Origin: JAUSIF01 sp964620215
Lineage (GTDB): Bacteria; Pseudomonadota; Alphaproteobacteria; Rhizobiales; Xanthobacteraceae
Direction of reading: 5' to 3'
Assembly: GCA_964620215.1 (NCBI GenBank)
Contig: CAZUJE010000107.1
Span: 1-10,037, forward strand
Length of the DNA stretch: 10,037 bases
Shown in pieces: positions 1-5,331 of this stretch (position 1 is the first letter of the stretch; every line of letters begins with the position of its first letter). Position numbers and translations under genes: made by a program. The notes beneath the pieces are model-generated. The model saw only the letters and a list, made by a program, of their open reading frames with translations, had not been told where the DNA came from and searched no databases.

Positions 1-874
1 CCAGGAAACGCCCGCCTTCCGAGTTCACCAGATAGCCGCCTTCGCCGGGCGAGCCCTCGGTGATGAGGCAGCCGGAGCCGTAGATTCCGGTCGGGTGGAA
101 TTGCACGAATTCCATGTCCTGCAAGGGCTGATTCGCGCGCAGCACCATTGCGTTGCCGTCACCCGTGCAGGTGTGCGCCGAGGTGCAGGAGAAATAGCTG
201 CGCCCATATCCGCCGGTCGCAAGCACCGTGCTGTGCGAGCGGAAACGGTGGATGGTGCCGTCGTCGAGCTTCAGCGCGACAACGCCGCGGCAGCGGCCTT
301 CGTCATCCATGATGAGATCGAGCGCGAAATACTCGATGAAGAATTCCGCCTTGTGCTTGAGCGATGCGCCGTAAAGCGTGTGCAGGATCGCGTGGCCGGT
401 CCGGTCGGCGGCGGCGCAAGTGCGCTGCGCGGTGCCCTTGCCATAGTGAGTCGTCATACCGCCGAACGGGCGCTGGTAGATTTTTCCCTCTTCCGTGCGC
501 GAGAACGGCACGCCCCAATGCTCAAGCTCGTACACGGCGGCGGGCGCATGACGGCAGAGATATTCGATCGCGTCCTGGTCGCCCAGCCAGTCCGAACCCT
601 TCACGGTGTCGTACATGTGCCAGCGCCAGTCGTCGTCGCCCATATTGCCGAGCGAGGCTGAAATGCCGCCCTGCGCCGCGACCGTATGCGAGCGCGTCGG
701 AAAGACCTTGGTGATGCAGGCGGTGCGCAGCCCCGCTTCCGCGCAGCCGATCACGGTGCGCAGGCCAGCGCCGCCGGCGCCAATCACCACCACATCGTAA
801 GTGTGATCGGTTATCGGGTACGCGCCGCCATTAACCGCAGCTGCTTCTGGCCTTGTGCTGCCGTTCGTTGCCAT
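1..874 (-). CDS. sdhA: Succinate dehydrogenase flavoprotein subunit (N-terminal part; 3' end beyond the left edge)
   Basis: Catalytic flavoprotein of complex II: it oxidises succinate to fumarate at a covalently bound FAD and passes electrons to the iron-sulfur subunit on the inner face of the membrane. About 291 codons are present. The translation shows a dinucleotide-binding glycine motif VVVIGAGGAG near residues 29-37, the TRSHTVAAQGG segment (60-70) whose His63 is the expected covalent FAD attachment site, then FGGMTTHYGKG, ADRTGHAILHTLYG, LATGGYGRSYFSCTSAHTCTGDG and FVQFHPTGIYGSGCLITEG, all typical of alphaproteobacterial and mitochondrial SdhA. The ATG at 872-874 lies 2 nt after the sdhD stop, so translation is probably coupled. 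The first roughly 25 residues, before the FAD-binding strand, are a variable extension. sdhB would be expected next, outside the window. The gene is cut by the window edge, not visibly broken. Confidence 0.97.
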   Translation of the reverse strand, partial: MATNGSTRPEAAAVNGGAYPITDHTYDVVVIGAGGAGLRTVIGCAEAGLRTACITKVFPTRSHTVAAQGGISASLGNMGDDDWRWHMYDTVKGSDWLGDQDAIEYLCRHAPAAVYELEHWGVPFSRTEEGKIYQRPFGGMTTHYGKGTAQRTCAAADRTGHAILHTLYGASLKHKAEFFIEYFALDLIMDDEGRCRGVVALKLDDGTIHRFRSHSTVLATGGYGRSYFSCTSAHTCTGDGNAMVLRANQPLQDMEFVQFHPTGIYGSGCLITEGSPGEGGYLVNSEGGRFL

Positions 875-876
875 CG

Positions 877-1257
877 CTACAGCCCGAAATTCAGTTTTAG
901 AATCGCGAAGCCGGCGCAAAGGCCGACCGCGATCGAGAAAAAGGTGTTCGCCATCATCAGCGACATCTTCCAGCCGTCATGGTGCACGTAGTCCTCGATG
1001 ATGATCTGCATGCCGATGCGCATGTGAATCGTCACCGACAGGATGGCGGCAAGCAGGAAAATCGCCGTGGTGGAATTGCCGAGCGTCGCCGCCACCGCCG
1101 CATGGCTGCGGCCCGCGAGCGTCACCAGCAAATAGACGAAAAACAGCACCAGCGGCACGTTGGCGATGGCGGTCATGCGCTGCGTCAGGAAATGCTCTGT
1201 TCCTGAGTGAGCAGAGCCGAGGCCGCGGACGCGGGAAAGCGGTGAGCGCATCGACAT
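877..1257 (-). CDS. sdhD: Succinate dehydrogenase membrane anchor subunit (cytochrome b556 small subunit)
   Basis: Small hydrophobic anchor of complex II, which with SdhC binds haem b and ubiquinone. The protein has 126 residues and three likely membrane helices (about 28-47, 62-80 and 97-120). His78 followed eleven residues later by Asp89-Tyr90 (in HMRIGMQIIIEDYVH) matches the spacing of the E. coli SdhD haem ligand His71 and the quinone-site Asp82-Tyr83. The SGTEHFLTQRMTAIAN segment near residue 18 is the usual start of the first helix in this family. I chose the ATG at 1255-1257 because it overlaps the sdhC stop as TGATG; a TTG one codon upstream is also in frame. The stop is 2 nt before sdhA. 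It is the middle gene of a tightly coupled sdhCDA(B) operon. Confidence 0.93.
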   Translation of the reverse strand: MSMRSPLSRVRGLGSAHSGTEHFLTQRMTAIANVPLVLFFVYLLVTLAGRSHAAVAATLGNSTTAIFLLAAILSVTIHMRIGMQIIIEDYVHHDGWKMSLMMANTFFSIAVGLCAGFAILKLNFGL

Positions 1258-1655
1258 CAACCCCGCAACATCAGTCCGAACAGCCAGACGAGGATCGTGA
1301 GCGAAACGGAACCAACAAGCGTGGCCCAGGCGAAAAATTCACGCTCCGTGGGTCCAAGCCCGCGGCCGGTATCCCAGACCAGGTGCCGGATGCCGCCAAG
1401 CATGTGGTGGATCAGCGCCCACGAGTAGCCGAACAGCAGTAGCTGGCCGAACCACGTGCCAAAAAAACCGTTCAGACTCTCAAATCCGCGGGAAGTAGCA
1501 GCGGCGAACAACCACCAGACGAAGAAGAGGGTGCCGAAATAGAGACCCACACCGGTGATCCGGTGCACGATGGACATGACCATCGTGATCGTCAGACGGT
1601 AAATCTGAAGATGCGGCGACAGCGGCCGTTCGTTTCGGGCTTTGATCTCCGCCAC
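1257..1655 (-). CDS. sdhC: Succinate dehydrogenase cytochrome b556 subunit
   Basis: Large membrane anchor of complex II, carrying one haem b ligand and part of the quinone site. The 132-residue protein has RPLSPHLQIYR at 10-20, SIVHRITG at 28-35 (Ser28 and Arg32 correspond to the quinone-site Ser27 and Arg31 of E. coli) and HHMLGGIRHLVWD at 83-95. His84 and His91 keep the seven-residue spacing of the E. coli haem-ligand region. Three membrane helices are visible, about 25-50, 67-87 and 108-128. The start is a GTG at 1653-1655, supported by a GGAGG ribosome-binding site at 1661-1665 with a 5-nt spacer. It is the first gene of the operon, and its leader contains a long inverted repeat described separately. 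The stop overlaps the sdhD start by one base. Confidence 0.95.
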   Translation of the reverse strand: MAEIKARNERPLSPHLQIYRLTITMVMSIVHRITGVGLYFGTLFFVWWLFAAATSRGFESLNGFFGTWFGQLLLFGYSWALIHHMLGGIRHLVWDTGRGLGPTEREFFAWATLVGSVSLTILVWLFGLMLRG

Positions 1656-1660
1656 CTCAG

Positions 1661-1665
1661 CCTCC
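1661..1665 (-). promoter_or_regulatory. Ribosome-binding site that fixes the GTG start of sdhC
   Basis: The minus strand reads GGAGG here, 5 nt before the GTG at 1653-1655. No ATG is available upstream in frame with comparable support, so this site decides the sdhC start. Confidence 0.75.
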
Positions 1666-1701
1666 GGCGCGTCCTGTTAAACTCTACGACTGAGAGCCTC
1701 G

Positions 1702-1735
1702 ATTTGGCGGAAAAACACGAATTTTCCCACCAAAT
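1702..1735 (-). repeat. 14-bp inverted repeat / hairpin in the sdhC leader
   Basis: Left arm 1702-1715 (ATTTGGCGGAAAAA) and right arm 1722-1735 (TTTTCCCACCAAAT) are inverted copies with a 6-nt spacer and two mismatches as DNA (12 of 14 match). In RNA read from the minus strand, the sdhC direction, both mismatches become G-U or U-G wobbles, so the stem is continuous over 14 pairs. In plus-strand RNA they would be C-A and A-C mismatches. The element ends 46 nt before the sdhC start codon. It may be a 5'-UTR hairpin or a protein-binding dyad; whether it is transcribed depends on the unknown start site. Confidence 0.6.
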
Positions 1736-1807
1736 GGCCTATACTTCGCGAATAGCGAAAGATTAGACTAGGATATATTTATTACAATTAGCGTTTGGCG
1801 TAGCATT

Positions 1808-1826
1808 CCTTCGCCGGATACGAAGG
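1808..1826 (+). repeat. Inverted repeat overlapping the ribosome-binding site of the LysR gene
   Basis: CCTTCG (1808-1813) and CGAAGG (1821-1826) are a perfect 6-bp inverted repeat with a 7-nt spacer. The right arm contains GAAGG (1822-1826), the Shine-Dalgarno sequence 6 nt before the ATG at 1833. As RNA the hairpin would hide the ribosome-binding site; as DNA it could be an operator for autoregulation. Confidence 0.5.
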
Positions 1827-1832
1827 TTGCCC

Positions 1833-2720
1833 ATGAGATTTGATCTCACGGATTTAAGCCTGTTTCGCGATGTCGTGGAAGCAGGAAGCATCACCCACGG
1901 GGCCGGGCGGGCGAACCTCGCACTCGCCGCCGCAAGCACCCGCATCCGGAACATGGAAGAGGCTTTGGGCGCGGAGTTGCTGGTCCGCTCGCGCCAGGGC
2001 GTTACCCCCACGCCTGCCGGACGCACCCTGCTGCAACATGCCCGCACGATTCTGGGCCAGGCCGAGCGGCTGCGCGAAGATCTCGGCGCCTATGCGGGCG
2101 GCCTCGCCGGACAGGTGCGAGTGTTGTCCAACACCAACGCGCTTACGGAATTTCTCCCGGATTCGCTCAGTTCGTTTCTCGCCAGCCATCCAAGCGTCAG
2201 CATCGATATGGAGGAGAAGCTCAGCGACGAGATCGTCGGCCTGATCGCCGAGGGGGTGGCCGATCTCGGCATCGTGGCCGGCACCGTCGATACCGGCTCG
2301 CTCGAAACCTATCCGTTTCGCCGCGACCGCTTCGTGCTGGTCGTCCCCGAAGATCATCCGATGGCCGAACGCTCGAAGGTCGAATTCGGCAGCTTGCTTG
2401 ACCGGGACTTCGTGGGTCTCGAGCGTTCCAGTTCCTTGCAGCGGTTTCTGGCCGACAAGGCGGCACGCATCGGGCGTCCGTTGCGGCTGCGCATTCAATT
2501 GCGCAGTTTCGACGCTGTCTGCCGGATGGTGGAATCGGGTGTTGGCATCGGAATAGTTCCGGAGACAACGGCCCGCCGCGCCGAGCGGGCCTTGCACATC
2601 GTCGCGGTAATGCTTTCGGATTCCTGGGCGGTGCGCGATCTCACCATCGTCGTGCGGAAGCTGGATGAATTGGCCCCCTATGCGCGGGAACTGGTGAACC
2701 ATCTCCGCGCCGGCGCCTGA
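1833..2720 (+). CDS. LysR-type transcriptional regulator
   Basis: A 295-residue regulator of normal LysR length. The N-terminal winged helix-turn-helix spans about residues 3-62: LSLFRDVVEAGSITHGA, then LALAAASTRIRNMEEALGAEL, and VRSRQGVTPTPAGRTLL closing the wing. The rest (about 88-295) is the two-lobed effector domain, with features such as DLGIVAGTVDTGSLE and VLVVPEDHPMA. The ligand is not evident from sequence. The ATG at 1833 is preferred, with GAAGG 6 nt upstream; a TTG at 1827 is in frame but would fall on the ribosome-binding site. It is divergent from sdhC and lies 21 bp upstream of a secreted esterase gene, so it may control one or both. The inverted repeats around its start suggest autoregulation, which is common in this family. 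A long open frame antisense to it (1854-3281, minus) appears to be a composition shadow. Confidence 0.92.
   Translation: MRFDLTDLSLFRDVVEAGSITHGAGRANLALAAASTRIRNMEEALGAELLVRSRQGVTPTPAGRTLLQHARTILGQAERLREDLGAYAGGLAGQVRVLSNTNALTEFLPDSLSSFLASHPSVSIDMEEKLSDEIVGLIAEGVADLGIVAGTVDTGSLETYPFRRDRFVLVVPEDHPMAERSKVEFGSLLDRDFVGLERSSSLQRFLADKAARIGRPLRLRIQLRSFDAVCRMVESGVGIGIVPETTARRAERALHIVAVMLSDSWAVRDLTIVVRKLDELAPYARELVNHLRAGA
1834..1848 (+). repeat. Inverted repeat spanning the start codon of the LysR gene
   Basis: TGAGAT (1834-1839) and ATCTCA (1843-1848) form a perfect 6-bp inverted repeat with a 3-nt centre. It begins inside the ATG at 1833-1835. Together with the dyad at 1808-1826 it makes two back-to-back dyads, one holding the ribosome-binding site and one holding the start codon. 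It could be a binding site or an RNA structure; chance is also possible. Confidence 0.45.
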
Positions 2721-2741
2721 ATCTGGTATAAAACTCGGACA

Positions 2742-3710
2742 ATGCGAATTGCCGTCCGCAAGATTTTCTATATGGCGCTGCTGACGCTGGGCCTTTTTCA
2801 GCTCCCCGGAACGCCCGTATCCGCCGCCACCGAGACGCGGCCGTTTTTTGTCAGCGGCGAAAAGCGCAGCTACCGCCTGTTCATTCCATCGAGCGTTCGC
2901 GCGGGCCGAGTTCCTGTCGTGATCGCGTTGCATGGAGCGGCACAAACCGCCGCCGAGTTCGAAGCGGATTTCGGAATCAACCGGATCGCCGAGCGTGAAC
3001 AATTCATCGCTGTTTATCCTGAAGGATTGAACCGGGTCTGGGACGACGACCGCCCCGCGGTGATCCGCCTGGAATTCGCGTTCCGTCCCGGCAATGACGT
3101 GGCGTTTTTGCGTGGCCTGACCCGCGCGCTGATCGAAGAAGGTCTGGCGGACCCTGACCGCATCTATCTCACCGGGCTTTCCATGGGCGGATTCATGACA
3201 GCACGCATGGCCTGCCTGCATTCCGAATTGTTCGCCGCCATCGCCATCATTGCCGCGACCGCGCCTGAGAGATACCGGCAAACTTGCCGCCCCTTACGGG
3301 CGATGCCAGCACTGGTCATGCACGGCACGCTCGATCCGATCAGTTCCTGGTTCGGGATGGCAATACCCGGCTCCCCGCTAATGTCCGCACTCGATACCGC
3401 GCGTTTTTACGCGAAGCTCGCGGGCTGCATGAACTCAACCGACATCGGCGTGCCCGCTCAGGATCGTTACTCGCCGAATGTTACGGTGCGTCAGTGGTCG
3501 CTCTGCCGGGACAGCGTGGGCGTTGAACTCTACCAAATCAAAGGCGGGGGACACATGCCGCCGTCGCTTCAGCCGGGACGCGGCGAGACTTTCGTTTCGA
3601 TCTTTCTCGGCGAGCGCAGTCACGCAATCGACGCAGCCGAGGAAATCTGGCGCTTCTTCCGGCAATACGGCTTGAACGGTTTCGAACAGCGCGGCACTAG
3701 CGCCCAGTAG
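2742..3710 (+). CDS. Secreted alpha/beta-hydrolase, LpqC / PHB-depolymerase-type esterase
   Basis: Predicted exported serine esterase of the polyhydroxybutyrate-depolymerase / LpqC group (322 residues). A Sec-type signal peptide covers about residues 1-28, with a hydrophobic run after RKIFYM and likely cleavage after PVSA. The alpha/beta-hydrolase core shows VVIALHGAAQ (60-68, oxyanion region), GLSMGG with nucleophile Ser147, HGTLDP with Asp198, and KGGGHMPP with His271, giving a complete catalytic triad. Cysteines at 158, 182, 229 and 255 could form disulfides outside the cytoplasm. The natural substrate cannot be read off: polyester, feruloyl or acetyl esters are all handled by relatives. 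The gene starts 21 bp after the LysR gene with no strong ribosome-binding site, so co-transcription is likely. Its last 14 bp overlap the convergent CoA lyase gene. Confidence 0.87.
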   Translation: MRIAVRKIFYMALLTLGLFQLPGTPVSAATETRPFFVSGEKRSYRLFIPSSVRAGRVPVVIALHGAAQTAAEFEADFGINRIAEREQFIAVYPEGLNRVWDDDRPAVIRLEFAFRPGNDVAFLRGLTRALIEEGLADPDRIYLTGLSMGGFMTARMACLHSELFAAIAIIAATAPERYRQTCRPLRAMPALVMHGTLDPISSWFGMAIPGSPLMSALDTARFYAKLAGCMNSTDIGVPAQDRYSPNVTVRQWSLCRDSVGVELYQIKGGGHMPPSLQPGRGETFVSIFLGERSHAIDAAEEIWRFFRQYGLNGFEQRGTSAQ

Positions 3711-4584
3711 ATTTAATTGCATCCGAAAGCGCGATGACTCGCGAAGCCATTTCCGCATGCAGCCGCTCGACCATGCGGCCTTCATGGGCGATAGCACCTT
3801 TGCCTTTATTTTCCGGCTGATTGAACAAAGCGACGAGCTTTTTTGCTTGTGCAATTTCTTCCGCGCTTGGCGAAAAAACTGCATTGCAGGTTTCGATCTG
3901 CTTTGGATGGATCAGTGTTTTTCCATCGAAGCCAAGTTCCCGCGCTTCCCGGCACTCGCGCTGAAAACCTTCGGCGTCGTCGAGATTGTTGTAAACGCCG
4001 TCGAGTACCTCGATGCCGAAAGCCCGCGCCGCCATGATCGCTGACGTCAGCGCGGGCAGCATCGGCAGACGTCCCGGCACAAGAGCTGCTCGGGTCTCGC
4101 GGGCGATATCATTCGTGCCGAGCACAAACATTTTCAGCCGAGTCACCGGCTCCTGTACCGCCGCCGCAATTTCCCGGATGTCTAAAATCGAAAGCGGCGT
4201 CTCGATCATCGCCCAGACCGCCAAGGAATCCGGCGCGTCCAGTTCCGTTAGAAATTTCCCGATCACCCGCAATTGCTCCGGCGAGGAAATTTTCGGCACC
4301 AGCACCCCATCGGGCTTTGCCGCTGCCACAGCGGCAAGATCATCCGCGCCATAAACCGTATCCAGCGCATTGATGCGGATAATCACTTCGCACGGCCCGA
4401 AACCGCCGGCTTTTACCGCGTCCGTTACCTGTTTGCGCGCGGCTATCTTGGCATCGGGCGCGACCGCGTCTTCAAGATCGAGAATAAGTGCATCGGCCGC
4501 AAGCGTTTTCGCCTTCTCCATCGCCCGTGCGTTGGAGCCGGGCATATAGAGAACGCTGCGGCGCGGGCGAATGGTGGAATGCAT
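3697..4584 (-). CDS. CoA-ester lyase of the HpcH/HpaI - CitE family (malyl/citramalyl-CoA lyase-like)
   Basis: A 295-residue TIM-barrel enzyme expected to cleave or form a 3-hydroxyacyl-CoA such as malyl-CoA or citramalyl-CoA using Mg2+. Visible family signatures are RPRRSVLYMPGSN (6-18), LILDLEDAVAPD (33-44), IIRINALDT (68-76) with Arg70, VLVPKIS (94-100), AMIETPLSILD (125-135) with the probable metal ligand Glu128, VLGTNDIARE (154-163) with Asp159, and LGFDGKTLIHPKQIE near the C-terminus. Exact specificity, lyase or thioesterase, cannot be set from sequence. I chose the ATG at 4582-4584 because family homology begins at once after it; the frame stays open upstream to about 5298, but that part is antisense to carbonic anhydrase. 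It is divergent from carbonic anhydrase across a very short gap, and its stop overlaps the end of the esterase gene. Confidence 0.9.
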   Translation of the reverse strand: MHSTIRPRRSVLYMPGSNARAMEKAKTLAADALILDLEDAVAPDAKIAARKQVTDAVKAGGFGPCEVIIRINALDTVYGADDLAAVAAAKPDGVLVPKISSPEQLRVIGKFLTELDAPDSLAVWAMIETPLSILDIREIAAAVQEPVTRLKMFVLGTNDIARETRAALVPGRLPMLPALTSAIMAARAFGIEVLDGVYNNLDDAEGFQRECREARELGFDGKTLIHPKQIETCNAVFSPSAEEIAQAKKLVALFNQPENKGKGAIAHEGRMVERLHAEMASRVIALSDAIKSTGR

Positions 4585-4603
4585 GAAGGCCAAACTAGCC
4601 TTC
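4585..4603. repeat. Inverted repeat in the gap between the CoA lyase and carbonic anhydrase genes
   Basis: GAAGGC (4585-4590) and GCCTTC (4598-4603) are a perfect 6-bp inverted repeat with a 7-nt centre. It lies directly against the start codon of the CoA lyase (4582-4584) and fills most of the space between the two divergent genes. On the CoA lyase transcript the 5' arm holds the only GAAGG-like ribosome-binding sequence, though at 14 nt it is too far from the ATG for a usual spacing. It could serve as a shared operator. Confidence 0.5.
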
Positions 4604-4653
4604 GCCCGTGTGTCATGCCAAGACTCCGCGAAATCCCGCAGCGGAGCCGCCCT

Positions 4654-5328
4654 TTGCCATTTCCCGACCGCCTTGTTGAAGGCTATCGCCATTTTCTCGG
4701 TGACCGTCTGCCCGCCGAGCAGGACCGCTATCGCAAACTCGCGCAAGGCGGGCAGAAGCCGGAAATCATGGTGATCGGCTGCTGCGACAGCCGCGTGTCG
4801 CCGGAAGCGATTTTTGACGCCGCACCGGGCGAATTGTTCGTCGCGCGCAATGTCGCCAATCTCGTGCCGCCTTATTCGCCGGACGGCGCCACCCGCGCCG
4901 TATCGGCCTCGCTGGAATTCGCGGTGCAGGCGCTGCGTGTGAAGCACATCGTCGTGCTTGGCCATGCGCAATGCGGCGGCATCAGCGCCTATATCGAACC
5001 GGGCGAGCCGCTCTCTCCCGGCGATTTCATTGGCAACTGGATGAAGCTGATCGAACCGGCGGAGCGCGCGATCCCCCCGCACCAGCCGGACGAAACCCGT
5101 GAGCAATATCTGACGCGGCTGGAGCAGGCTTCCGTAGTTAAAACGCTCGACAACCTGATGACATTTCCCTGCGTGAACATTCTCGTCGGGCGCGGAAAAA
5201 TACAGCTTCACGCCGCCTATTTCGGCGTCGCCAATGGCGAGCTGCTTGTCTACGACCGCGAGAGCGGAAAATTCCTGCCTGTCGCAGCAACCGAACATGC
5301 TGCGGTGCTGGCTGCACCACGTTTCTAA
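4654..5328 (+). CDS. Beta-class carbonic anhydrase
   Basis: Zinc enzyme interconverting CO2 and bicarbonate, probably cytoplasmic since no signal peptide is seen. Counting from the TTG at 4654 (224 residues), the zinc and catalytic motifs are complete: CCDSR with Cys43, Asp45 and Arg47, and HAQCGG with His104 and Cys107. GELFVARNVANLVPPY and SLEFAVQALRVKHIVVLGH are also typical of the beta class. Two starts compete. The ATG at 4615 gives 237 residues but has no ribosome-binding site. The TTG at 4654 has GGAG at 4643-4646 with a 7-nt spacer and begins MPFPDRLVEGYRHF, which matches where I recall this family starting; I prefer it. The gene diverges from the CoA lyase and converges on asd with only 3 bp between stops. 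Family is certain; the start is not. Confidence 0.92.
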   Translation: MPFPDRLVEGYRHFLGDRLPAEQDRYRKLAQGGQKPEIMVIGCCDSRVSPEAIFDAAPGELFVARNVANLVPPYSPDGATRAVSASLEFAVQALRVKHIVVLGHAQCGGISAYIEPGEPLSPGDFIGNWMKLIEPAERAIPPHQPDETREQYLTRLEQASVVKTLDNLMTFPCVNILVGRGKIQLHAAYFGVANGELLVYDRESGKFLPVAATEHAAVLAAPRF

Positions 5329-5331
5329 GGA

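Larger units (their letters stand above)
1656..1832. promoter_or_regulatory. Divergent AT-rich control region between sdhC and the LysR gene
   Basis: This 177-bp gap must hold the sdhCDAB promoter and the promoter of the LysR-type regulator. About 1740-1800 is clearly richer in A and T than the flanking genes. I could not pick a convincing -35/-10 pair on either strand; the nearest -10-like stretch on the plus strand is TATATT at 1774-1779, without a good -35. Besides the dyads listed separately, TTCGC (1745-1749) and GCGAA (1755-1759) form a small inverted repeat with a 5-nt gap. A regulator bound here could act on both directions, as LysR-type proteins often do at divergent promoters; that role is inferred from position only. 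Confidence 0.55.

Noticed and set aside
95..661. Plus-strand 188-codon frame opposite sdhA
   Set aside because: The minus-strand reading is unmistakable SdhA; the plus-strand frame has no start signal or known motif.
1774..1779. TATATT as a -10 element for the LysR gene
   Set aside because: No acceptable -35 hexamer lies 16-18 bp upstream, and the region is AT-rich, so such matches are expected by chance.
1854..3281. A 475-codon open frame on the minus strand, antisense to the LysR and esterase genes
   Set aside because: It covers two genes with clear family motifs on the other strand, has low-complexity His/Arg/Gly-rich composition, no recognised domain and no ribosome-binding site. Long antisense frames are expected in GC-rich coding DNA.
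4273..4653. Upstream extension of the carbonic anhydrase frame
   Set aside because: It is antisense to the CoA lyase and lacks family similarity; the beta-carbonic anhydrase fold begins near 4654.
4585..5298. N-terminal extension of the CoA lyase frame up to 5298
   Set aside because: The frame stays open, but this part is antisense to carbonic anhydrase and shows no family similarity. Homology starts right after the ATG at 4584.
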